DNA from: Planctomycetota bacterium
GTDB taxonomy: Bacteria > Planctomycetota > Phycisphaerae > Phycisphaerales > SM1A02
Length of the DNA: 64,000 nt
Assembly (NCBI GenBank): GCA_016872915.1
Contig: VGYQ01000006.1
Span: forward strand, 1-64,000
Reading direction: 5' to 3'
The notes beneath the pieces are model-generated. The model saw only the letters and a list, made by a program, of their open reading frames with translations, searched no databases and was not told the origin of the DNA. The translations under genes were made by a program, and so were the position numbers. This document shows positions 43,824 to 52,545 of this stretch, in pieces (within the stretch, counting starts at the first letter, position 1; every line of letters starts with the position of its first letter).

Positions 43824-44874
43824 GAAGATCGATCTGCTGAAGCGGTTGTGTGAGACCCCTGGCGTTCCCGGACATGAGGAGCGCGTCCGCGCGCTCGTGC
43901 AGCGGGAGATTCGCGGGCTCTTCGATACGACAACGGTGGATGCCATGGGCTCCCTCATCTGTACGCGTCGTCCAACGCGCCCCAAGCGCGGAACAAAGCC
44001 ACAGCGCGTTCTCGTGGCTGCACATATGGACGAGATCGGTTTCTACGTTCGACACGTCGACGATCAAGGCAACATCTGGCTGAACCCTGCGGGCGGCTTT
44101 GATCCTCGCAACCTCTTCTCGCGGCGGGTTCTCGTCGTGACGGAACGTGGCGACTTCCGCGGCGTGCTCAACCCGGGCGGGAAGCCGATTCATATCTCGA
44201 GCGATGCAGATCGAAGCAAGGTTCCGGGAACCGAGGAGTTCTTCATCGACCTTGGCATCGATCCTGCTGAGGTACGCAAGAGTGTGCAGGTCGGCGACTG
44301 GGTGGTGATGGATGAACCATTCCTGGAAACACCGAAGAAGGTCGTGTCGAAGGCACTCGACAATCGCATGGCCGTATTCGTCGCAATCGAGGCGATCCGC
44401 AAGATCGCACGAGGACGCGGTGGGCACAGATGCGAGATCATCGTCGCTTTCACGACGCAGGAGGAAGTTGGACTTCGCGGAGCCCAAGTTGCCGCGAATA
44501 CCGCGGGCGCACAGGTTGGGATCGGCCTTGATGTGAATCTCGCCTGCGATACACCGGGAGTACCCGAGAATCAGCGTGTGACGAAGCAAGGACTTGGCGT
44601 TGCACTGATGGTGCAGGACTCGTCGATGATCTCCGACTCGGAACTCCTCCACCAGTGCTGCACGCTCGCGCGTCGCCATCGCATCCCTCACCAGCGCGCC
44701 GTGCTTCCGCGTGGCGGCCAGGATGCCGGCGCGATCCAGCGAGCCGGCAGTGGCGCGCGCTGCATCGCGCTCGGGCCTGGGACTCGGTACATCCACACCG
44801 TCACGGAGATGATCGACAAGGGCGATCTGGAAGCGACGATCGATCTGCTCGCTGTGCTGCTTGGCGAACTTTGA
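43822..44874 (+). CDS. M42 family metallopeptidase (aminopeptidase/endoglucanase-like)
   Basis: A co-catalytic two-metal aminopeptidase of the M42 family (TET-like), 350 residues. Metal motifs are VAAHMDEIGFYV (His, Asp), VSKALDNRMAVFV (bridging Asp), TTQEEVGLRGAQVA (catalytic and metal Glu), IGLDVNLA and GTRYIHTVTEM. PRGGQDAGAIQ is the usual specificity loop. Family members form 12-subunit cages that degrade short peptides. The ATG start overlaps the ATG of the divergent ygfZ-like gene within a CATG. It is convergent with the next gene, 9 bp away. Confidence 0.92.
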   Translation: MKIDLLKRLCETPGVPGHEERVRALVQREIRGLFDTTTVDAMGSLICTRRPTRPKRGTKPQRVLVAAHMDEIGFYVRHVDDQGNIWLNPAGGFDPRNLFSRRVLVVTERGDFRGVLNPGGKPIHISSDADRSKVPGTEEFFIDLGIDPAEVRKSVQVGDWVVMDEPFLETPKKVVSKALDNRMAVFVAIEAIRKIARGRGGHRCEIIVAFTTQEEVGLRGAQVAANTAGAQVGIGLDVNLACDTPGVPENQRVTKQGLGVALMVQDSSMISDSELLHQCCTLARRHRIPHQRAVLPRGGQDAGAIQRAGSGARCIALGPGTRYIHTVTEMIDKGDLEATIDLLAVLLGEL

Positions 44875-44883
44875 ACTCAGCCC

Positions 44884-45561
44884 TCACTCGCGCGGCGGTG
44901 AGCAGAGCGGTCCCCAGTCGTCCACATACCCGTGGTCAATGATCACCTGCAACAGTGCGGGCAGCAGTTGCTGAAGCAACCATGCGGAACGGTCGACTGC
45001 AATCCGATTCTGCGCGCCGCCGTAGGTTGCTGCGCCGAGGGTCAACTGCTGTGCGGTAAGCCCGCTGCGCCAGAGCGATCCAGCAAGGAACGAAGTTGGA
45101 TCTGTGGGCACCACCCTCTCTGCATCTGACGCACCAGACATGCCCACAGCTGCGGCGAGGTAGGGATCCGTCCACATCGGGGCAACACGTTCCCGCAGTG
45201 TCGGCAAGAGCGCGCGGAGCAGTCCATCGCGATCCCATTCGATCGCCTGCCTCGCGAAGGAATCCGTTGCTTCACGGATCGGCAGCGGTGCATGCAGCAC
45301 CGCACTCCAACGCGCAAACAAAGATCCAGCAGCCGCCCACCACTCGAGGAGCTGCGTATCCCGTGCGTCCTGCCCACGTGACTCCGCGGCCGCCATCCAC
45401 GACAGCGCACGATGCACACGAATGCGAATGTCCTCGTACAAGTGCGCCTGCGCATAGAAGTCTCGGCGCTGTTTCCAGAGTGCACGGATCGCCTCGGCTC
45501 CCATGGGTGCGAGCGCCGTCGGCAATGGAATCTCCTCGCGCTTCGGGGAGGGGGAACTCAT
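44884..45561 (-). CDS. Hypothetical helical protein
   Basis: A 225-residue protein that I do not recognise. It is helical and Ala/Trp/Arg-rich, without a signal peptide or convincing membrane segment. Notable stretches are LWKQRRDFYAQAHLYEDIR, LEWWAAAGSLFARWSAV and LLQQLLPALLQVIIDHGY. Its ATG overlaps the stop of the double CrcB gene (ATGA), so it is likely the last gene of a metH-crcB transcript. Convergent with the M42 peptidase. Confidence 0.65.
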   Translation of the reverse strand: MSSPSPKREEIPLPTALAPMGAEAIRALWKQRRDFYAQAHLYEDIRIRVHRALSWMAAAESRGQDARDTQLLEWWAAAGSLFARWSAVLHAPLPIREATDSFARQAIEWDRDGLLRALLPTLRERVAPMWTDPYLAAAVGMSGASDAERVVPTDPTSFLAGSLWRSGLTAQQLTLGAATYGGAQNRIAVDRSAWLLQQLLPALLQVIIDHGYVDDWGPLCSPPRE

Positions 45562-46406
45562 GGGACAGCCGCCTCGATTTCCTTGTCAAACCGTTCTCGC
45601 AGCGGGAATGCGCGCCGAACAAGCCACCAGACGCTCGCTGCCGCGACGCAGCCTGCGCCGACATTCAGCGCACCCAGTGCGGCAGCATGCCAAAGACTTT
45701 CGCGCGCCAGCTCTGCCATCTCGACGGCAAGGCTACTCACGGTGGTCAGACCGCCGCACAGTCCAAGCAGGATGAGACGATCCAGATGCGCTCGCAGCGC
45801 GGCATGCATCAGCGGCTTGCCGCTCGTGGTCTGCGAAATCAATGCCCGGGCGGCGCCTGCAGCACATGCACTGCCCACAACATTGCAGCAGGTTGTTGCA
45901 CTCCACGCGGGGAGTAAGGCATATTCGAAAGCAAGGACAACGGCTGCTCGCGCCGCACATCCCACCGACCCACCCGCGATGATCATCAGCGCATCGAGAG
46001 CCGCCATCCGCTGCCAGCCGCCACGTGCAGCGATCATGGGAGCAGCCGCCGTTGCTGCCGCACCAGCGCCAGCCGCTGCAAACGGTGCTGCAACGGTCGT
46101 CGTCAGTCCGAGCAGCACTGCCGACGCGCGCTGCTTCACGATCCACAGTGCAACAATGTCGAGCACCATCGCACTGAAGGATGTGAATCCACCAAACAGA
46201 CCGACAAGCAACATGGCTAGCAACGGCTCAGACACCTGTCGAGCTGCGATCACACCGGCCGCTGCACTTCCAAGCACATTGATGAGCGCAATCGCCTGCC
46301 ACTTCCGAATTCCTGCCGCCGCACACGCATCACGCACCAACACACGGAGCAGGCATCCCACGCTGCCTCCCACCGCCGCAAGTCCAATGACGCTCGCCAC
46401 ATCCAT
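45558..46406 (-). CDS. crcB: Fused double CrcB/Fluc fluoride channel protein
   Basis: CrcB (Fluc) proteins export fluoride as dual-topology dimers of about 125 residues. This 282-residue protein contains two CrcB units in one chain. Unit 1 (about 1-120) has GGSVGCLLRVLV, INVLGSAAAG and the pore motif GLFGGFTSFSAM. Unit 2 (about 136-265) has GGSVGCAARAAV, CNVVGSACAAG and GLCGGLTTVSSL. Each has four predicted helices. Unit 1 keeps one pore Phe (F77), while unit 2 has Val and Leu in the Phe-box positions. The linker (about 112-133) is Ala/Gly-rich and at most marginally hydrophobic. It follows metH by 34 bp with no fluoride riboswitch visible. Confidence 0.88.
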   Translation of the reverse strand: MDVASVIGLAAVGGSVGCLLRVLVRDACAAAGIRKWQAIALINVLGSAAAGVIAARQVSEPLLAMLLVGLFGGFTSFSAMVLDIVALWIVKQRASAVLLGLTTTVAAPFAAAGAGAAATAAAPMIAARGGWQRMAALDALMIIAGGSVGCAARAAVVLAFEYALLPAWSATTCCNVVGSACAAGAARALISQTTSGKPLMHAALRAHLDRLILLGLCGGLTTVSSLAVEMAELARESLWHAAALGALNVGAGCVAAASVWWLVRRAFPLRERFDKEIEAAVP

Positions 46407-46440
46407 GCCTGCGCAGTATGGCAGGGATCACCGCCACACG

Positions 46441-49400
46441 TCAGGTCGAGAAGTACTTGGCCTGCGGATGGTGAACAATGATCGCACTCGTGGACTGCTC
46501 TGGATCGATCTGGAAGTTTTCGGTCAGTACGCAGCCGATCCGCTCGGGTCGAAGGAGTCGGAACAGCTTTTCCTGGTCCGCCATGTCGGGACACGCGGGG
46601 TAGCCAAACGAGTATCGACTCCCGCGGTACCGCTGCTGGAACAGGCGCTCCACTTGTGGGTCGTCTTCATGCGCGAACCCGAGTTCCGCACGCACACGCT
46701 TGTGCCACATCTCCGCAAGCGCCTCGGCGCACTCCACTCCCATTCCGTGCAAGTAGAGGTATTCGGTGTACTGGTTGCGCTCGAAGAGGGACCGCGCTCG
46801 ATGGCTCGCTTCCGATCCCATCGTGACACACGAAAGACCGAGCACATCCTTCTGTCCCGACGACACAGGGCGGAAGAAGTCGCTGATGCAAACTTTGCGT
46901 CCCGACTTCTGCCGAGGGAACGTGAAACGCTCCACTTCACGGTCACGCTCTTCCGGGTCATACACGATCAGATCATTCCCTTCACTGTTGCATGGGAAGT
47001 ATCCCCATACGACGCCCGGGCGGAGGATCTTCTCGCGTCGGCACTCTTCACGCAGCCGACCAAGAATCGGTTCGACATCCTCAGCAATGTGCCGCTCATA
47101 CGCGCGATCATCCATGTCTCCGCGGCGGAACCCCCACTGCCCGCGGAACAGCGCAGTCTTGTTGATGTAGGGATAGATCAGATCAAGATCGATCCCTTCG
47201 GCGAGCCGCGAGCCGAAGAAGGGCGGATCGGGAATCGTGTGGTCGTGCCGCAGCGCCGACTCGCTTTCACCGCCGACACCTGTCGTATCGGGGAACGCGG
47301 CCGCACCATCACCCGAGGATGAACCACCTGCCGAAGAGCCATCGCCCTCCGCTGTCGCAGCCGCTCGAAGCGCCGTCGCCTTCGCGCGTGCTTCCACGCT
47401 TGCGCGCTTCGCGATTCGCCCGTCGATCTCCTGTTCGATCGTCGCGAGAGTGCCGTTCGCCATGGCTTCACACACGGCGAGCCCCTCGAATGCGTCACGT
47501 CCGTAATACAGCGACCCGCGATAGACCTTCCGCAGGTGTCCCTCGGCGTAGTGCCTCGTGAGTGCAGCACCACCGAGCAGCACAGGCACCTCGATCTCCA
47601 TGCGGTTCATCTCGCGAAGATTCTCCTCCATGACGGTCACGCTCTTCACAAGAAGACCGCTCATGCCGATGGCGTCCGCACCCGTGGCTCGCCATGCATC
47701 CACGATCTGCGTGAGGCTCTGCTTGATCCCAATGTTGTGAACCTTGAAACCGTTGTTGGAGAGAATGATGTCCACGAGATTCTTTCCAATGTCGTGCACA
47801 TCTCCAGCGACTGTCGCCAGCACGATCGAACCCTTTGGCTTTGCATCCGCCCCCACTCGCTCCATGTGCGGCTGCAAGTGTGCAACCGCCTTCTTCATGA
47901 CTGATGCGCTCTGCAGCACGAACGGCAGTTGCATCCGCCCTGCCCCGAAGAGTTCGCCGACTGTCTTCATTCCGACGAGCAGGTGATCGTTGATGATGGC
48001 CAGCGGCGAGTGAACCTGCAGTGCATCGTCCAGTGTTCCTTCCAGGTTTCGATCGTTGCCATCGATGATGTGACGCTGCAGACGCTCCTCGAGCGAAAGC
48101 GTCTCCGTGGCCACCACCTGTGTAGGCGTCGCACCATCAGGAAAGAGGGAGATGAAGTGCAAGAGCGGGTCGAAACTCTCGGGCTGCCCATCCGGGCGAC
48201 GATCGCCTCGGCGATCAAAGATGAGCCACTGCGCTGCCTGCCAGTGCTCAGGGTCGATGCGCGACTGCGGCATGATGCGAGAGATGTGCACGATGGCGGC
48301 GGTCAAGCCGCGCGCACGCGCTTCATGCAGGAACACACTGTTGAGGACCGCCCGCGCTGCGGGCTTCAGACCGAACGAAATATTGGAAAGACCAAGAATG
48401 ATCGAACAGCGCGGGAAGCGTTCGGAGATCAGACGAATGCCTTCGAGCGTCTCCAGTCCAAGCCGACGATCGTCATCATTTCCCGTGGCGATCGTGAAGG
48501 TCAGCGGATCCCACATCAGGTCCCGCTCGTCGAGCCCCCACTTGCGTGTGAAGAGGTCATGGATGCGCTCGGCAATCTGCAGCTTTCGCTCGGCCGTCTT
48601 TGCCATGCCCGCCTGCGGATCCTCATCGATCGTCAATGCCACACATGCGGCGCCGTAGCTCTTGAGCAGCGGACAAATGCGATTCATCCGCTCTTCGCCA
48701 TCCTCCAAGTTGATCGAGTTCACGATGCATCGCCCCGGCGCATGCTGGAGGCCCGCCTCAATCACATCCGCCTGCGTTGAATCGATCATCAGTGGCGCAT
48801 TTACCTGTCGCGCGAATCGCGAAACAACCTCGCTCATATCTCGAACGCCATCGCGACCCACAAAGTCCACACAGACATCGAGCACCTGCGCGCCATCCTG
48901 CAGTTCCTCTTTGCCCATGGCAACAAGTCCATCCCAGTCCTCTGCATCGAGCAGCGTCTTGAACTTGCGAGAACCGTTCGCGTTTGTCCGCTCGGCAACG
49001 ATGAGGAACGAGTTCTCCTGGCGGAAGTCGACTTGTCCATACAGACTGGAGCAGGCCGCCGGCGCATCGGCAGATGCACGGACCGCGCGCTGCGCGCCCC
49101 ACGGCACCAGTTCACGAAGCGCGGCAATGTGTGCCGGGGTTGTACCGCAGCACCCGCCCACGATCCCCGCGCCGAGTTCTTCGGTGAATCGACGAATCGC
49201 GGTGGCGAAGTCAGCCGACTGCAGCGGGTACTCGGTGCGCCCCTCCACCAGCACTGGCAGTCCTGCGTTGGGGATCACTGAAAACGGCCGATTCCACTGC
49301 TTGCTCAGTGCCACCAAGTGTGGCGTCATCTCGACGGGGCCCGTGGCACAATTGAGGCCGAGCGACGCAATCGGCAGCGGCGCGAGGGCGTTCATGACGG

Positions 49401-50055
49401 CCTGAATGTCCGAACCGAGCAGCATCGTGCCCGTGGTTTCCATTGTGACCGAAACAAGCACTGGAATGTCGCGCTCGTTCTTGCCGGATGCGTGAAGCGC
49501 TTCGAGGCACGCCGTCACTGCGCACTTGATCTGCAACAAGTCTTGACAGGTCTCGATCATGAGACAGTCCACACCGCCTTCAATGAGCCCGAGGGCTTGC
49601 TCGCGGTAGGAATCGAGCATCGCTTCCCAGTTGGTTTGTCCGAGCGTGATCAGTTTCGTGCCCGGCCCCATGGATCCTGCCACAAAACGCGGTCGCCCTG
49701 GCTCGGCATACCGCTCGCACGCCGCACGTGCGATTCGCGCGGCGCGCACATTCAGATCCCGAGTCCACGCCACCATCTCTGCATCGAACTCCGCGCCCAC
49801 GAGCTTGTTCGATCCGAATGAGTCCGTTTCCACGACATCCGCTCCTGCCGCGAGGAACGACTCGTGGATTCGCTGGATCAGGTCTGGCCGAGAGCGAACG
49901 AGGATGTCCGTGCAATTGTCACGCCCGAGGTAGTCGGCAGGCGTGCAGTCTGGGCACGAATGAATCGAGGTCCCCATCGCTCCGTCAAAGACCAGCGTTC
50001 GCGCATCGAGATTCGCGAGAAACGTATTCGGCACAGTGCGAAAGGGTAGCACCAC
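46441..50055 (-). CDS. metH: Cobalamin-dependent methionine synthase
   Basis: Methylates homocysteine using methyltetrahydrofolate and B12. The 1204-residue protein has all domains in order: the homocysteine domain (about 10-330, VFDGAMGTSIHSC, LGLNCATGPVEM, GGCCGTTPAHI with zinc Cys), the pterin domain (about 350-640, ERTNANGSRKFK, INLEDGEERMNRI), the B12 cap and binding domain (VAGDVHDIGKNLVDIIL supplies the Co-ligand His) and the AdoMet reactivation domain (PARVP-type region, RYSFGYPACPDMADQEKLF). A Ser/Gly/Ala-rich linker of about 50 residues precedes the activation domain. The start is GTG at 50055, 100 bp from the divergent lipoprotein gene; no SAM or cobalamin riboswitch is recognisable there. 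Confidence 0.96.
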   Translation of the reverse strand: MVLPFRTVPNTFLANLDARTLVFDGAMGTSIHSCPDCTPADYLGRDNCTDILVRSRPDLIQRIHESFLAAGADVVETDSFGSNKLVGAEFDAEMVAWTRDLNVRAARIARAACERYAEPGRPRFVAGSMGPGTKLITLGQTNWEAMLDSYREQALGLIEGGVDCLMIETCQDLLQIKCAVTACLEALHASGKNERDIPVLVSVTMETTGTMLLGSDIQAVMNALAPLPIASLGLNCATGPVEMTPHLVALSKQWNRPFSVIPNAGLPVLVEGRTEYPLQSADFATAIRRFTEELGAGIVGGCCGTTPAHIAALRELVPWGAQRAVRASADAPAACSSLYGQVDFRQENSFLIVAERTNANGSRKFKTLLDAEDWDGLVAMGKEELQDGAQVLDVCVDFVGRDGVRDMSEVVSRFARQVNAPLMIDSTQADVIEAGLQHAPGRCIVNSINLEDGEERMNRICPLLKSYGAACVALTIDEDPQAGMAKTAERKLQIAERIHDLFTRKWGLDERDLMWDPLTFTIATGNDDDRRLGLETLEGIRLISERFPRCSIILGLSNISFGLKPAARAVLNSVFLHEARARGLTAAIVHISRIMPQSRIDPEHWQAAQWLIFDRRGDRRPDGQPESFDPLLHFISLFPDGATPTQVVATETLSLEERLQRHIIDGNDRNLEGTLDDALQVHSPLAIINDHLLVGMKTVGELFGAGRMQLPFVLQSASVMKKAVAHLQPHMERVGADAKPKGSIVLATVAGDVHDIGKNLVDIILSNNGFKVHNIGIKQSLTQIVDAWRATGADAIGMSGLLVKSVTVMEENLREMNRMEIEVPVLLGGAALTRHYAEGHLRKVYRGSLYYGRDAFEGLAVCEAMANGTLATIEQEIDGRIAKRASVEARAKATALRAAATAEGDGSSAGGSSSGDGAAAFPDTTGVGGESESALRHDHTIPDPPFFGSRLAEGIDLDLIYPYINKTALFRGQWGFRRGDMDDRAYERHIAEDVEPILGRLREECRREKILRPGVVWGYFPCNSEGNDLIVYDPEERDREVERFTFPRQKSGRKVCISDFFRPVSSGQKDVLGLSCVTMGSEASHRARSLFERNQYTEYLYLHGMGVECAEALAEMWHKRVRAELGFAHEDDPQVERLFQQRYRGSRYSFGYPACPDMADQEKLFRLLRPERIGCVLTENFQIDPEQSTSAIIVHHPQAKYFST

Positions 50056-50155
50056 AGGGCAGCCCTTTCAACCGTTCATCCGGATAGACGGATGAATAAA
50101 GACCACGAAGGATTCGGCGCAATTGGCACGAGTTATCATTCGACCTCTTGCTGCT

Positions 50156-51604
50156 ATGCGATCCGCCGCGCCATCCCGTTTGCGTTCAAGCGCTGCGCTG
50201 AGCACTGCGCTGCTTGCCGCCTTTCTGTTTGGTTGCACTTCGCAGCGGCACATACCACCCTCACCCGATGCGCCATCGCAGCTGATGCATCCTCCCACCG
50301 AGGAATCGAGCGCACTCCTGCAGGCCGACACCTTTGATCAGGTCTGGACCATCATTCGCGATACGCATCCGGATCCATCGATCAATCAGGGATCATGGAA
50401 CGACGCCCGCCTGACCTTCCGTGAGCGCGCGATCGCCGCGACGACACTGGAGTCCTTTCGAACCACGCTGCAAGACATGATGGAGACGCTCGGCGACAGC
50501 CACTTCGCGATCATTCCGAATGCAGTGGCTGGCAGTGTGTCCGCCTTTGGTGGCTGGTCGGGAATGACGGTGCAAGTGTTGAACGGTGTTCCGATCGTGA
50601 CCAGGGTTCAGACCGGCAGCCCTGCCGCTGCCGCTGGCATTCGCCCCGGTTGGCGCGTTCTCCGAAGCGAAGGCGACTCAGTGGATGATTTGCTTGCGGA
50701 GATTCCGCCGCCGCGCACCGCGCTCGAGCGCAGTATGCGAGACCGCGCCGTCAACGGGTTTCTTGGTGGGCGCCCCGGCATGAGTCCGGAGATGGACTTC
50801 GTCGACACGTCTGGCGTTTCCCACACGGTGCGCTTCACATTCGATGCTCCGCCTGGGGAACTCGTCACCCTTGGCAACCTGCCAGCGATGCCCGCCTTGT
50901 GTAGCGCAAGGGTGTTGAATCCCGAGGAAGTTTCTGCGCTTGGCGCCGATCCTGCCCAGGTTGGCCGAGTCGGACTCCTCACGTTCACGGTTTGGATGCC
51001 GGCTCTTTCCAGCCAGATCGATGCAGCACTTTTCGGGTTCCGAAATGTCGATGCCCTCGTCATCGACCTGCGGGGGAATCCTGGAGGCATCGCCCTGATG
51101 GTCAGTGGCGTGGCAGGTCATTTGCTCGATCAGCCCACCTCACTCGGTCAGATGCAGGGACGATCGATGCGCCTGGACTTCAAGGCGAATCCACGTGTGG
51201 TCGATGGCAGCGGCGCGCAGGTTGGAACGATCCGCGGGCCCGTTGCCATCCTGATCGATGGCCTCTCGGGAAGCACCAGCGAGATGTTCGCGGGCGGACT
51301 CGTGGACATCGGACGCGCGGAGGTTTTTGGCCACTGCACAGCCGGCGCTGCGCTACCAGCGACCACGCATCCGCTCAAGAACGGCGACATTCTCCTCCAT
51401 GCGATTGCGGACTTTCGGACGCCAAGCGGCATTTCCATTGAGGGAAGCGGCGTTTGCCAGCGGATCGGTCCCGCGCCAACCGCAAGCGACTACGCTGCAC
51501 AGCCCGAAGCAGAGTTGCGCGACGCGCTCCGTTGGATCGCCGCAGAGCGCATGCAAGGGAAACCATCTGACTCGACACCATCCGTTCAGGAAACTCCCAA
51601 GTGA
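50156..51604 (+). CDS. S41-family peptidase-like lipoprotein
   Basis: A 482-residue exported protein from the ATG at 50156. The signal AALSTALLAAFLFGC gives a lipobox with the Cys in FLFGCTSQ. A PDZ-like segment (ITRVQTGSPAAAAGIRPGWRV-like) precedes the tail-specific protease domain: VDALVIDLRGNPGGIALM and ILIDGLSGSTSEMFAGGLV, where the Ser of GSTSE is the likely nucleophile. FGHCTAGAALPATTHPLKNG follows. C-terminal processing peptidases cut tails of envelope proteins; the substrate is unknown. The stop overlaps the GTG of the next gene, starting a coupled series of four genes. Confidence 0.87.
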   Translation: MRSAAPSRLRSSAALSTALLAAFLFGCTSQRHIPPSPDAPSQLMHPPTEESSALLQADTFDQVWTIIRDTHPDPSINQGSWNDARLTFRERAIAATTLESFRTTLQDMMETLGDSHFAIIPNAVAGSVSAFGGWSGMTVQVLNGVPIVTRVQTGSPAAAAGIRPGWRVLRSEGDSVDDLLAEIPPPRTALERSMRDRAVNGFLGGRPGMSPEMDFVDTSGVSHTVRFTFDAPPGELVTLGNLPAMPALCSARVLNPEEVSALGADPAQVGRVGLLTFTVWMPALSSQIDAALFGFRNVDALVIDLRGNPGGIALMVSGVAGHLLDQPTSLGQMQGRSMRLDFKANPRVVDGSGAQVGTIRGPVAILIDGLSGSTSEMFAGGLVDIGRAEVFGHCTAGAALPATTHPLKNGDILLHAIADFRTPSGISIEGSGVCQRIGPAPTASDYAAQPEAELRDALRWIAAERMQGKPSDSTPSVQETPK

Positions 51605-52545
51605 AACGCATTCCCATGATGAATACGACCGTGCAACGTCACCTCGCGCTCGCCCACCAAAGACTCCTCCTCTCTCTGATCTGCGCGTTGCTCTTTGGAT
51701 CGCCTTGCGTACTGGCACAAGACAAAGCGGCTGCTCCCGCTCCAGCTGCGAAACCATCAACCGCGAGCGCACCGGCAGCGCCCACACCTGCAGCAGCGGA
51801 CATCTTCGCAAAAGCGGTGACTGCCGCAGGCGGTGCCGACCTCATCCGCTCCCAGAAGTCACAGACCCTCAAAGGCACCATTGAGATGCCAGGACAAGGA
51901 CTCAAGGGCAGCATCGTGACCCGCAGCAACGATCCAGACCAACTGCTGATCGAGACGGAGATTCCTGGCTTTGGCAAGATCTTGCAGGGAGTGCAAGGCA
52001 CCGTCGGTTGGTCCATCGATCCGCTGCGCGGACCAACCCTCATGGATAAGGACGAATTGGCTCGCACCGTTCGTGATGTCGCCATTGACAAGACAATCGA
52101 CCCTTCGAAAGGATGCGACTCCGTGGTGGTGGATGGTGAAGCGACATTCGCAGGCACCAAGTGCTGGAAGGTCACGCTTCAGTGCAATGGCATCCGATCC
52201 ACCCGTTACTACGCACAGGACAAGGGTCACATGGTTGGTCAGGCCACGACCGTCAAGTCGGCTCTGGGCGAGTTTGAAGTCACCACAACCTTCAGTGACT
52301 TTGCCGCATTTGATGGACGGACCATTCCGAAGAAGACCAGCAACGCCATGATGGGACAAGAGCAAATCATGGCGATTACAGAGGCGAGCTTCGCGCCGAT
52401 CGACCCATCGGTGTTCACGCTTCCCCCTGAAATCAAGGCATTGACGCAGGGCGGTGCAGCCACGACCCCGGGCGCAGCGCCGAAGAGCACTCCCAAAGCC
52501 AGCCCAAAGGACAAACCGGAGGGCGGCACTCCAAAGAATCCATGA
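51601..52545 (+). CDS. Exported LolA-like/outer-membrane lipoprotein-sorting-like protein
   Basis: A 314-residue protein with a signal peptide ending about residue 40 (LICALLFGSPCVLAQ), followed by an Ala/Pro-rich linker. The mature domain has the beta-rich layout seen in LolA/DUF-type sorting proteins: IFAKAVTAAGGADLIRSQKS, TLKGTIEMPGQGLKGSIVTR, KCWKVTLQCNGIRSTRYYAQ and TFSDFAAFDGRTIPKKTSN. A Lys/Pro/Gly-rich tail ends it. The GTG start overlaps the upstream stop, and the stop overlaps the ABC ATPase start, so the genes are coupled. A role in handling a lipid or lipoprotein with the ABC exporter is plausible but inferred only from context. Confidence 0.7.
   Translation: MKRIPMMNTTVQRHLALAHQRLLLSLICALLFGSPCVLAQDKAAAPAPAAKPSTASAPAAPTPAAADIFAKAVTAAGGADLIRSQKSQTLKGTIEMPGQGLKGSIVTRSNDPDQLLIETEIPGFGKILQGVQGTVGWSIDPLRGPTLMDKDELARTVRDVAIDKTIDPSKGCDSVVVDGEATFAGTKCWKVTLQCNGIRSTRYYAQDKGHMVGQATTVKSALGEFEVTTTFSDFAAFDGRTIPKKTSNAMMGQEQIMAITEASFAPIDPSVFTLPPEIKALTQGGAATTPGAAPKSTPKASPKDKPEGGTPKNP

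Noticed and set aside
46407-46440. Possible fluoride riboswitch before crcB
   Set aside because: Only 34 bp separate crcB from metH, too short for the motif, and no conserved GGNGAUG-type core is seen.
45412-47322. A 636-residue open frame on the plus strand across crcB and metH
   Set aside because: It is antisense to three well-supported genes, has low-complexity composition and no family motif; GC-rich codons create such frames.
50056-50155. Possible SAM or cobalamin riboswitch for metH
   Set aside because: The 100 bp between the divergent starts is too short for a cobalamin element and shows no SAM-I core or K-turn.
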